Part shown: in pieces, positions 1-8,298 of the stretch
Layout: each line of letters begins with the position of its first letter
Position numbering within the stretch: position 1 is the stretch's first letter
Origin: Zunongwangia atlantica 22II14-10F7
GTDB lineage: Bacteria > Bacteroidota > Bacteroidia > Flavobacteriales > Flavobacteriaceae
Length of the DNA stretch: 64,000 nucleotides
Assembly: GCF_002094855.1 (NCBI RefSeq)
Contig: NZ_ARYN01000009.1
Span: 1 to 64,000, forward strand
Direction: 5' to 3'
The notes under the pieces: generated by a model
The model's input: the letters and a program-made list of their open reading frames with translations, nothing else
Database searches by the model: none
What the model was told of the DNA's origin: nothing
Program-made: the position numbers and the translations under genes

Positions 1-58
1 GATCAAATGAAATAGGCTTTAGGTTGGTTTCATTTACTTCTTTTAGAGCCGTCACATT

Positions 59-183
59 ACCTTTTTGATATTGATTCCCCTACAGGATTTAGGATTAGGA
101 AAAGGGCTATAAATAGGAAAGCGAAGCTGACCGGTTTATGCGCCCGCTAATACTCAATCCTGTTCTTTTGAGATCAAAAAGGT
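59..183. repeat. Nested inverted repeats, possible structured RNA
   Basis: An 11-bp perfect inverted repeat (ACCTTTTTGAT at 59-69 with ATCAAAAAGGT at 173-183) encloses a second perfect 7-bp pair (CAGGATT at 83-89 with AATCCTG at 156-162). The nesting suggests one long folded stem with a branched interior. No credible ORF occupies it. It precedes structured repeat A, but nothing like it precedes repeat B. It could be a structured RNA, an element end or a relic; I do not recognise a known family. Confidence 0.35.
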
Positions 184-253
184 AAGGCTGTAATATTTTA
201 AGTAAACTTATAACTATGCAATGTATATCGGTCAACCATACCGGAATGTTGCT

Positions 254-599
254 AAAGCGAACGTAAGGCGAAAGCAAATTTTCTGTTTCAATCAATTAAA
301 ATTTTTGTTTGCTTTTGGCTTATGTTCAAGACCATTCCAACGAACTGTTTTGACTGCAACATAGTGAAAAGAAATAGGGTGAGGAATGTTGGATTTACAC
401 TTAAATTTTCCATTTTACGTCAAATTTGCTGCAATAAATTCCCTATTTATAGGGCTTCCGAGAGCCTTTGCCGAAATTTGCGTCAAATATGTCGAAAAGA
501 ATATTTTTTAAATTCCTAAATATGAGTATGTTATAGAACAACAACACCGCTTTGCGTGTTAGCCTCTTGCTATTCATTTTTTCGATTTTATCTCATAAA
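254..599. repeat. Structured repeat, copy A (~345 nt)
   Basis: This matches the stretch at 1889-2234. Outer hairpin: arms at 259-278 and 308-327 (19 of 20 positions pair, counting G-U). Central stem: arms at 411-434 and 468-491 around a perfect small hairpin CCCTAT-TT-ATAGGG (441-454). 3' hairpin: AACACCGC-TTT-GCGTGTT at 543-560, followed by a T-rich tail. The first ~150 nt and the last ~60 nt are strongly conserved between copies, while the central arms are not conserved in sequence yet pair in both. It lies 3' of the minus-strand lipoprotein pair. The short ORF inside is not conserved as protein. Strand and function are unknown. Confidence 0.7.
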
Positions 600-748
600 T
601 GAATACTTCTATTTTGTAAATCTATTTTTTAAAATTTGATATTTAAGCAAAATCAAAAAGCAGCTTTATTATGTAAACTAACAAAGAATAAGCTCTTATC
701 CTGGATTGTACTAATTTACTGTCATTGAACTCTTATGGATATTAATAA

Positions 749-776
749 AAAGGCTCATCCATTAGGTTGAGCCTTT
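749..776 (-). terminator. Rho-independent terminator of lipoprotein pair
   Basis: Inverted repeat AAAGGCTCA (749-757) with TGAGCCTTT (768-776). On the minus strand a T run follows, just after the stop codon of the PEGA-type lipoprotein gene. Confidence 0.8.
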
Positions 777-791
777 ATGTAAAATTAAAGA

Positions 792-1259
792 TTATTCAGA
801 TCGCTCTAGTTGACCTACTTTCTCCCAATCAGGATCTACCTCCATACTAATAGTTATAGACAGCATACCATTGTCCGTTCTATAAGTAGTCCCTTTTTTA
901 GGTTGTCCATTAATTTCTTCAGGTTTTAATTTAAACATGGCTCCGGTAATAGGATCTACAACAAGCCCAATAACGCCACCAATCAATACATTGCCTAAAT
1001 ACCAAGCATTAAATTTTTTTTCTAAAGTTGTTTGATAAGGTTTATACCCCTCAAGATTGAGTATGACATTATATTCCTGATTTCTTTTCAGTTTCTTTTG
1101 AATCGGTGTTTGCCCCATTTCTATTTCATTAATAGATACCAAGGCTTTTTTAGGGTTGGAATTAATTAACACTTCCTGTCTTGATCCGGAAATAATAGTT
1201 GCGCAACTGTTAAGTATCAATGCTAAGCAAATAGCTACTACTTTTAAAAAATTATTCAT
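792..1259 (-). CDS. PEGA-domain-like lipoprotein
   Basis: Small predicted outer-surface or periplasmic lipoprotein of about 155 residues. A hydrophobic signal ends in a lipobox with sequence LNSC, then CATIISGS. Residues about 25-75 fit a PEGA domain: V-I-S-P, then A-V-I-N, G-Q-T-P and an LEGY turn, a beta-rich fold often seen in surface proteins. A hydrophobic glycine-rich patch (GGVIGLVVDPITGAMF) follows. An in-frame TTG lies 15 bases upstream, but the ATG at 1259 gives a better signal peptide start. The gene follows another lipoprotein gene by 7 bases, so the two are probably co-transcribed. Function unknown; it sits inside the island between the two structured repeats. Confidence 0.7.
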   Translation of the reverse strand: MNNFLKVVAICLALILNSCATIISGSRQEVLINSNPKKALVSINEIEMGQTPIQKKLKRNQEYNVILNLEGYKPYQTTLEKKFNAWYLGNVLIGGVIGLVVDPITGAMFKLKPEEINGQPKKGTTYRTDNGMLSITISMEVDPDWEKVGQLERSE

Positions 1260-1266
1260 GTTATAA

Positions 1267-1665
1267 TTAATCAAGTTTTAATTCATATTGTTCTAACTTT
1301 GAAACATCACCCTTATAGTTATAAAGGTCTATTTTAAGCCGATAACAAGAGCTCCATAAATCAGGTTTCTTCTTATTAGTTACTTTTACGATGTTTGCTC
1401 CATTTTTTCTAGCCTCTATTCGTGCTTTATTTAATAGGCTATTAAAGCTACAATCTGTGGAAAATCCTGAATCTTGGAATCTCAATTCTCCTACTTTTAC
1501 GAGGTTTTCAGGCAAGGGATGTTCGATGTCTAAAAAGGCTACTTCTTCATTGGACGATAATGTTGAATTTGGATTAGTAATATTTGATGAGATTTTTGGA
1601 CTACAACCGCTTAATCCGATTATAATCGTGGTCATGATAAATAAAATTTCTTTCTTCATAATCAT
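1267..1665 (-). CDS. Small lipoprotein of unknown function
   Basis: 132-residue predicted lipoprotein: a hydrophobic leader ends in lipobox IGLSGC around residue 21. The mature part is polar, with two separated cysteines (DCSF and SSCYR) that could form a disulfide, and a segment KNGANIVKV that resembles the GAN-(I/V)-V turn of small envelope-stress lipoproteins. The alternative start at 1659 would remove only two residues. It is the first gene of a minus-strand pair with the PEGA-type lipoprotein. I do not recognise a specific family; an envelope location is the only safe statement. Confidence 0.65.
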   Translation of the reverse strand: MIMKKEILFIMTTIIIGLSGCSPKISSNITNPNSTLSSNEEVAFLDIEHPLPENLVKVGELRFQDSGFSTDCSFNSLLNKARIEARKNGANIVKVTNKKKPDLWSSCYRLKIDLYNYKGDVSKLEQYELKLD

Positions 1666-1888
1666 TAGTGTAAGTATTGACTAATAACCGGTTATATACT
1701 TCTTAGAAGTTGTTTAATTGAGCGAATATATATAATTCTTCGATTGAAATTTCAAAAAAATGATGTCAGTACTAAAAAAATATTTGATTTTATAATTTTG
1801 AAAATCAGTCTTTTAAGCGCTTTGTTTATTTAAACAATGTCCATGAAAAGAATTGCTCTCACGTATTCGTATAAAATACTTAAGAATT

Positions 1889-2234
1889 AAAGCGAACGTA
1901 AGACAAAAGCAAATCTTCCGCTTCAATCCATTAGTATTTTTGTTTGCTTTTGGCTTATGTTCAAGACCATTGCGACGAACCGTTTTGACTGGAATGTAAT
2001 GAAAGGAAATATGGTGAGGATTACTCGATTTACACCTTCAATTTCATTTTTTACTAATTTTTACTGTAAAAAATTGCCTGTTTATAGGGCTTCCCAGAGG
2101 TTTTACTGGAAATTTAGTAAAAAACATTACATAAACAAACTATAAATAATTGAATATCAAGTAAATGAATATTACAACACCGCTCTGCGTGTTATCCTCT
2201 TGCTATTCATTTTTTAGTTTTCATTTCTCAAATA
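1889..2234. repeat. Structured repeat, copy B (~345 nt)
   Basis: Second copy of the element at 254-599. Outer hairpin arms are at 1894-1913 and 1943-1962, with the same single mismatch position as copy A. The central stem is TTTTTTACTAA (2047-2057) with TTAGTAAAAAA (2114-2124), continued by an inner CTGTAAAA/TTTTACTG pairing. These arms differ in sequence from copy A but keep the pairing. The 3' hairpin AACACCGC-TCT-GCGTGTT is at 2176-2193. It ends 62 bases beyond the stop codon of the minus-strand primase-RT gene. It could be a folded non-coding RNA, a recombination site, or both. Confidence 0.7.
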
Positions 2235-2296
2235 AGGGGCTTTCTCTTATCTAGGAATTAATATGAATGCCAATTATCCATACTTTAAAAATAGTT

Positions 2297-5200
2297 TTAG
2301 TCATTCCAGTTTGGTACATAATCAAAAAGAGGAGAAATATCTAATTTTGGTTTGAAAGTAAATAGTTTAAAATGTCTGGCTGGTAAAGATTTTTTTCTAA
2401 GAATTAAATTGAATTTGTCTAGATTACCTTTACTGAATTGCTTTTTATACTTCTTTTTATTCGGGACATGAAAGAGATTATCTATTAATTCGAAGTCTTT
2501 AACTAAAATTTCAAAAAGGTCTCTAGAGTCTTTATTTAGCTTATTTTTTAAGGTCTCATAGTTTACCTCAGAAAGGTTAAGTTTTTTAAAAGTATCAAAT
2601 TGTAGATTCGTGTTATATTCCCAAAAGTTAGCTTTGATATTAGATTCAAATTCATTAGTCATGAAAGGAGAAAGAAATACTATTTTTTTAAATTTCTTGA
2701 AATTCTCTTTAAATCTTGTACTTTCACTTTTATCATTATATTTGAAATATCGTTCTTTTTTATAGTCTACTGACTTTCCATCAATTTCTATTAATTGATT
2801 ATCTCCTTCATACTCACCATAGGAAATGTAGAACTTTAATGCTTTAGATGTCTGACCACCTGTAATACATATATCAGTTACAATAATTAATTTTTTTCCT
2901 TCTAAGTTTTCTTTTCCAATTCTTTCAAAATTGCTCAACCAATCGAAATCTCTTTTTTCATTCAATTCCAAATGATTCATCAACCTTAAAAAACCATTTT
3001 CATCATGGTTATTTTTAATTGGTATTATGATATTTTTAGTTTTGTCTGAGTTATAATCTTTAATTTTCTTTTCAAAATATTCTACCTGATTTTGATTTAT
3101 AACTTGATGCAACTCAATAACATCTAAGAGAGCGTCATAAAGTCTGGCTATCTTAAAATCATTTTCCATCATAAACTTTGCAAGTTTACTACCTCTAATA
3201 CTATTCTCATTAAAAATAGTCAGCCAGTCAATTATTCTATGTTTTTGATAATGTAAATAATGGTTTTCGAGTTTACTTTGAAAGTCATGTCTATTTATTG
3301 TTGAGAAGCGGCTATTTGCAAGCTTTAGAATTTCTGATTTCGGAAATAATGGAGTAATTTCTTCCATACCATTTAAGTTTCCCTCAGTCTTCTCAAGATT
3401 AGATAAATCATTTAAAATAGTTTTTCTCTTCTCTATTTGTTCATGACATTTTAAAATTTCATTTGGTAATCGAATGATATAGAGGTCATCATTTTTGTGG
3501 TATAGAAATAGTTTTCTATCAATAAAAGAGGTACTACGAAGTTGGTTTTTAGATACTTTAATAAACTTCTTTATGGGAAGGTCTAAAAAGTATGCATTCT
3601 CAAATTTAGTAGTTACATCATCTAGCAAAAAATCAATTTGTTCTTCATCCGTTATATGATTTCTTTTGATTTTTAAAGAAAATTTAGTTGCTCTGAATTT
3701 TTTGAGAATATCAACTAATAAAAGTATACTCTTTGGCCTAAACTCCTCTTTTAGACAGTCATTCAAATGAATATCGAATAGTTCCTCAACCGAATTAGTA
3801 ATGTTATTTTTAGAACGTCTCAGCTTACTATTAATTTCATTTTTGAAAAGTCTCATTGAGTTTTTCAGTATGTCCTGAAATTCTAGTAAATTGCTGTAAT
3901 CTGTATTAGTCTTTTTATCTACTGCAAAGAGAATATCAAGTTTTTCAGAACTATAGAATTTTTGATGTATTGATAAATAATTTATTAAGGTGTTGTAAAT
4001 ATTTTCTTTTCTAATTTTCAATAATTTCAAAACTGCGGAACTCCAAATAAATTGATAATTGAAGATGTCAAAATCATTTTCGCTTATTTCATCTAAAATT
4101 TCAGCGAACTTTAAAATAAATTCAAGTTCTGTAATTTTATCAGAATATAATAATGCAGATGAAGGAATAAATCGATTTTCAATGTTTTTCAATTCAAAAT
4201 CGAATGCAGTATTTTTCTCTAGAAAATTTGTTTTAATTGATTTTTGTGCTGCAATTTCTATTATGAAAAAAATCTGCTTTTTAAAGTTTTGATAGTTATT
4301 TTCTACAATTTCTCCATTGTAATTTATAAACTTTGAATAATCCGAATAAAAAGGAATAATTGGAAAAAGTGAAACGCCAGAAGACTCAAAATTCTCATAG
4401 AAAACGGGGTATCCAGTTGAATATTTATCTTTAAATTTAATACTATTTCGTATTACGTCTGAGATGCGTATAATAAAGTTGTAAAAATTTAGAATTTTAA
4501 TATTATCCAATAAATCTCTAACATTATTCTCTATTTCAAATCCTGACTCTAAATATTCTTCTGTAGAGTATTCTAAATAGTCATATTGCTTTTTTGGTTT
4601 TGTTTTTGAAACATTTTTGATGAAAAATTTCTCACCATCTCTCAAAACAATTAATCCATTCATCCCAATAATTTTTAATGGAATAGCAGGATTGGATTTT
4701 GGATATAAAACTGCATTTTTATTTTGAACCCATTTATAGAATAGGCTATTCTTATCAAGATTTGATGCCTTTAATACATTTTGTTTTTCCCTATATTCAA
4801 TAACAGATTCCTCCCTGTTTGATTTGGAAAAAACTAGCATCAAAACAATATCTTTAAATCTAGATAATAAGTGATTTTTGCAATTAAATGTGGAAAGTGG
4901 AGAGCCTTGTTTTTCAGCAACTAAAATACCATATAACTTGAAAGAAAGATCAGAATTTTTAAACTTCAGGACTTTGTCTGTCCATCTGAATTGATGATCA
5001 AAATTTTTAATTTCACCTTTTTTCGATGAAGCTGAAAGTAAATATTTCCAAACTGTTATAAATTCGCTTTCAGACCTATCAATTACAAAAAGTGTCAAAA
5101 ACGATATACATTTATAATATCTCTCTAAATTATTTTCGGAATTAAGTAAATGAGCTACTTTATCTTCATCCGCAACACTAAATCTTAAAATGTAATAATC

Positions 5201-7945
5201 TGCCAATTTATTTAGAAATCTCAAATCATGATTTTGAAGATGAATGATATCATAAATTTCTATAAGTGCTCCTTCCAATTCCAAACGTTCTAATTTTTGA
5301 AGTATATCACTAAAATGTGAATGGCTTAGAATAATTTCAGGAGTTTTCAATGCTTTTTCTTTTAATATTCTATCAAATGGAAGCTCAAGATCGATTTTGT
5401 ATTTATATTTCAAAATGGCAATTAATAATTGATCTACTTTTTTAGTGTTATTTAAATGGAGAAAATTTATGATCAATTCACGCACCCAATCCTGGGATAA
5501 TTCTAAAGTATTTTGATAGGTTAAAATTGCGTTTAAATAGTTACTAAGTGATAGCTCAGGAAGTTTTGCTAATTTATTTTTCAAATCAAGAAAAATATCA
5601 GGGGAATTAGCAGCAAGATCTGTATAAAATAGATAATATAAGGTTCCTCTTCCATCAGGATTGAATGGTAGTTTGTTTGATAATTGACGTTTTATAAATT
5701 TTAATCTATCGTCTTCTTCAAATTGACGATAAAAAAACCTTAGATTGTCCTTAAGGCCTAAAGAGCTACTTTCCGCCAAATCAGTCAATTGCTTGATAAT
5801 CTTTTCAATCTCAATTTCGGAAAGTGAATCTTTTTTTTTGTTCGCTTTACTTAAATCATATTTAGCATCATCTTGATAGCGGCTGTATTCACCTGATTCG
5901 ACATAATCAGATACCTTTTGTATAGTTGTCTTCGAGTTGTTTATCTCTAGATTGTTTAGAGATAGCCATTGAGTTATATCTGAATTTAGAACTAAAGCTC
6001 TTTCTTTAGATTCAACAAAAACGAAGATATCGTCAACAAAACGATAATAAAATTCCCTCTTCTTATTTTTAATAAAATTCTGCTCTATGATCTTATCAAG
6101 GCTATTAAGGTAGATTTCTGCAAGATATCTTGCGTAAGCCGGACCTTGTGGAAGTCCTGTTTTGCTATCAGTAGCAATTTTTTTTGATATGAAGATGAGA
6201 TAATCAACTATTCTCTTGTATTTATTTTTCTCATCGGTATTTAAACTGTTGATTATTGTTTTAGTTGAATGTGGTAATTCTTCAAATAACTTTATTTCCA
6301 ATCTATCAAGATCAATTCTATCATAGAATTTACTAATATCTAATTTTACTAGATAGTAACCTGAATATTCTGAAGAGAAAAGTATGTTTTCTATATTTTT
6401 ACTGAACTTCGCCCAATTGACAAACCAATTTTCAAAAAGATTATCCTTATAAAAGTTCCCTTGGAATATGTAACCAAATGAAAAGTCAGATAATTCAGGA
6501 TAGTATAGTTTATTTAGAATATAGGTGAAGTAAACACTGATAATTCTTATTTGGGTTTCTAAAGTGTATAAAGTTCTTACTTTTTCTTTTTCTTGCCGGA
6601 AAAATTGGTAATATTCAACCGTTCCGTAATTTTCATGATTTAAGATTTGGTCAATATTCTTTGAAATAGATTTAAAATTTGCGTTGGATAATTCTAATAA
6701 TTGGAAGTATAATCTAACTTCATCTTGAGAACTATAATTATAAAGTCCGCTACATATTTGTTTGAATAATTTCTCGTCGAAAGATTCAATGGTGAACTTA
6801 GGAATATCAGTTAGAATTATTTTATCGTCTAATATCTCAATAGGTGAAATTATATTGTTTTCTGAACAATATTCACATTTTTCCCCAAACATTTCGCAGG
6901 TTACTGGATTAAGAAAGTCTAAATTTTCAATTAACTTACGAGTAATTTCTGGATTGTAATTTTGAATTCTTGAAAAGAATTCATGGAGTAAATCTTTTCC
7001 ATAATTCTTATTTTCTCTTGTTTTCAAGTGAATTAATAGACCAACCATTATCAATCGACTCTTGTTGTTGAGTCCTTTTTCATATTCTGCCAATAAGGAT
7101 CTTATATTAGAGCAATTTCTAAGTTTACTCAAAACTTTGTTGAGCTCAATCTCATAAGAAATTTCAGATTGACTTACCTTCAAAAAGTTAGTTTTTACAC
7201 TTTTTTTAGCAACTTTTTTAAAATCTACTATGTCATTCTCGAACCTTTCTGCGGTGTATACCTCAATGGAGTTCAGGATTTTTAGTTGCTCAGAATAGAA
7301 GTCTATCGGGGAATTTTGGTTATAAAGAGGATTATAATTATTCTGGATAAAATATGATCTTACTCCTAATCTATGATAAGATAGAGGTAGTTTTACACCA
7401 TATCCTATTCCCTTTGATTTGTAGGCTGTTTTCGGTATTTTTGGAAATATTTCAACATCTACGTAATTTGGAATTTTGGGTTTTATAGAGGTCTTAATAT
7501 AGTTTACAAAATAATATGCGTTTTCCTTAGAAATCAAATCTTCGAATATTACCCATATATGATAACCTCTTCTACCGCTAAACTCTTTTACAAATGGTAT
7601 TTCTAATCTTTGAAGAAGTATAGCAATTTCTTCAGTAGCGAATTGAACTTTCTCTAGAGTTTCTTCCGTTACCTTTTTGTCTTGTTCCAATTTAGCTTTT
7701 ACTATATCTATGTCAAAGCAAACCCATTTTACAAAAGCTCTACCGCTTATATGTAACTCTTGATAAGTTAAAAGACTTTGTTTTTCTCCTAACATAGTAT
7801 CAATCATATTAGGTGAAATTTTGTCTTTTAAAAGATGATATTTTCCTTCCTCATTCTGTACTCCATATTTTTTATCATCAACGAAGAAGAATTTCAGAAG
7901 TTTTTCTGAAATTTTTTCTTTTAATTCAATAAGTGAATTATTCAT
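2297..7945 (-). CDS. Giant primase (AEP)-reverse transcriptase-PRTase-like fusion, probable anti-phage defence protein
   Basis: About 1,882 residues from the ATG at 7945; an in-frame TTG at 7978 would add 11. Residues ~60-200 carry AEP primase-polymerase motifs: FDID (77-80), SGRRGYHIW (from 123), EIFPK (165) and KLPLSYHR (185). A CEMFGEKCEYC zinc-type motif lies near 350-360. A reverse transcriptase palm follows: LDISKFYD (~535-545), LPQGPAYARY (~600) and YRFVDDIF (~637), with both catalytic aspartates. The middle ~900 residues are K/N/I-rich and unassigned. Near 1,690 IIVTDICITGGQT matches the PRPP loop of type I phosphoribosyltransferases. AEP-RT fusions are known among defence-associated UG/DRT reverse transcriptases; from memory UG10/DRT7 is the primase-bearing type. 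No cas genes are nearby. Intact, very AT-rich, probably monocistronic. The defence role is inference. Confidence 0.85.
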   Translation of the reverse strand: MNNSLIELKEKISEKLLKFFFVDDKKYGVQNEEGKYHLLKDKISPNMIDTMLGEKQSLLTYQELHISGRAFVKWVCFDIDIVKAKLEQDKKVTEETLEKVQFATEEIAILLQRLEIPFVKEFSGRRGYHIWVIFEDLISKENAYYFVNYIKTSIKPKIPNYVDVEIFPKIPKTAYKSKGIGYGVKLPLSYHRLGVRSYFIQNNYNPLYNQNSPIDFYSEQLKILNSIEVYTAERFENDIVDFKKVAKKSVKTNFLKVSQSEISYEIELNKVLSKLRNCSNIRSLLAEYEKGLNNKSRLIMVGLLIHLKTRENKNYGKDLLHEFFSRIQNYNPEITRKLIENLDFLNPVTCEMFGEKCEYCSENNIISPIEILDDKIILTDIPKFTIESFDEKLFKQICSGLYNYSSQDEVRLYFQLLELSNANFKSISKNIDQILNHENYGTVEYYQFFRQEKEKVRTLYTLETQIRIISVYFTYILNKLYYPELSDFSFGYIFQGNFYKDNLFENWFVNWAKFSKNIENILFSSEYSGYYLVKLDISKFYDRIDLDRLEIKLFEELPHSTKTIINSLNTDEKNKYKRIVDYLIFISKKIATDSKTGLPQGPAYARYLAEIYLNSLDKIIEQNFIKNKKREFYYRFVDDIFVFVESKERALVLNSDITQWLSLNNLEINNSKTTIQKVSDYVESGEYSRYQDDAKYDLSKANKKKDSLSEIEIEKIIKQLTDLAESSSLGLKDNLRFFYRQFEEDDRLKFIKRQLSNKLPFNPDGRGTLYYLFYTDLAANSPDIFLDLKNKLAKLPELSLSNYLNAILTYQNTLELSQDWVRELIINFLHLNNTKKVDQLLIAILKYKYKIDLELPFDRILKEKALKTPEIILSHSHFSDILQKLERLELEGALIEIYDIIHLQNHDLRFLNKLADYYILRFSVADEDKVAHLLNSENNLERYYKCISFLTLFVIDRSESEFITVWKYLLSASSKKGEIKNFDHQFRWTDKVLKFKNSDLSFKLYGILVAEKQGSPLSTFNCKNHLLSRFKDIVLMLVFSKSNREESVIEYREKQNVLKASNLDKNSLFYKWVQNKNAVLYPKSNPAIPLKIIGMNGLIVLRDGEKFFIKNVSKTKPKKQYDYLEYSTEEYLESGFEIENNVRDLLDNIKILNFYNFIIRISDVIRNSIKFKDKYSTGYPVFYENFESSGVSLFPIIPFYSDYSKFINYNGEIVENNYQNFKKQIFFIIEIAAQKSIKTNFLEKNTAFDFELKNIENRFIPSSALLYSDKITELEFILKFAEILDEISENDFDIFNYQFIWSSAVLKLLKIRKENIYNTLINYLSIHQKFYSSEKLDILFAVDKKTNTDYSNLLEFQDILKNSMRLFKNEINSKLRRSKNNITNSVEELFDIHLNDCLKEEFRPKSILLLVDILKKFRATKFSLKIKRNHITDEEQIDFLLDDVTTKFENAYFLDLPIKKFIKVSKNQLRSTSFIDRKLFLYHKNDDLYIIRLPNEILKCHEQIEKRKTILNDLSNLEKTEGNLNGMEEITPLFPKSEILKLANSRFSTINRHDFQSKLENHYLHYQKHRIIDWLTIFNENSIRGSKLAKFMMENDFKIARLYDALLDVIELHQVINQNQVEYFEKKIKDYNSDKTKNIIIPIKNNHDENGFLRLMNHLELNEKRDFDWLSNFERIGKENLEGKKLIIVTDICITGGQTSKALKFYISYGEYEGDNQLIEIDGKSVDYKKERYFKYNDKSESTRFKENFKKFKKIVFLSPFMTNEFESNIKANFWEYNTNLQFDTFKKLNLSEVNYETLKNKLNKDSRDLFEILVKDFELIDNLFHVPNKKKYKKQFSKGNLDKFNLILRKKSLPARHFKLFTFKPKLDISPLFDYVPNWND

Positions 7946-8005
7946 TTTCGAATTCAGATTTTTTTCAAGATAAAACAAAATAATAAATGCTAATATAAAA
8001 TTTGG

Positions 8006-8159
8006 AAGGGTTTGATAGGTTAAATCTAATTTTTTCTAACAAACCTTACTTGCTTCAAGGTATAGTTTTCCTATTTTAAAATTTGAATTTAAATCAGAGG
8101 AATGGAAAAACTTCTAATAATATAAAAATCAAGCGCCCATTTTTACACGGGCGTTTTTT
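8006..8159 (+). ncRNA. Candidate structured RNA upstream of primase-RT gene
   Basis: The non-coding stretch before the primase-RT start holds three consecutive hairpins: AAGGGTTTG/CAAACCTT (8006-8047, one bulge), AGTTTTCC/GGAAAAACT (8064-8112, one bulge) and a GC-rich terminator hairpin with six Ts (8134-8159). On the plus strand this looks like a short, divergently transcribed RNA that ends at a strong terminator, since no plus-strand ORF precedes it. On the minus strand it would be part of the RT leader. Several defence RTs use an adjacent non-coding RNA, which makes the position notable. No promoter was identified. Confidence 0.35.
8134..8159 (+). terminator. Rho-independent terminator without an upstream plus-strand gene
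   Basis: Stem CGCCC (8134-8138) with GGGCG (8149-8153), followed by TTTTTT. It is best on the plus strand; the minus-strand reading has a weaker, delayed T tract. No plus-strand gene lies upstream within the island, so it either ends a small RNA or is a relic. Confidence 0.7.
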
Positions 8160-8298
8160 ATTTTATCTAGGTTTATTTAAAGGTTTCTATGAATCAATTC
8201 ATTTTAATCGTGAGTTAATCGTGAGTTCCAGTCAACGTTAAAATTAGATTTTCAGATTGATAAAATTGGTTTAGGTATATGATTCTTTTAGTACATTA

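Noticed and set aside
107-295. Minus-strand ORF of 62 codons
   Set aside because: It covers the nested inverted repeats and part of repeat A, with no start signal or recognisable protein features.
322-519. Short plus-strand ORF, with a similar one at 1957-2145
   Set aside because: They lie inside the structured repeats. The differences between copies change amino acids freely and the 3' halves diverge completely, so the conservation is of structure, not protein.
254-2234. Diversity-generating retroelement (template and variable repeat) with the neighbouring RT
   Set aside because: The differences between the two repeats are not concentrated at adenines, neither copy lies at the 3' end inside a target gene, and the RT is fused to a primase.
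254-2234. Classical integron attC sites
   Set aside because: GTTAGCC and GTTATCC occur at one end, but the other end has no complementary core site, the elements are more than twice the usual attC length and no intI is in the window.
2297-7945. Retron or group II intron RT
   Set aside because: The catalytic box is YRFVDD within a primase fusion; no maturase domain, no msr/msd-like repeat directly upstream and no intron domain V were seen.
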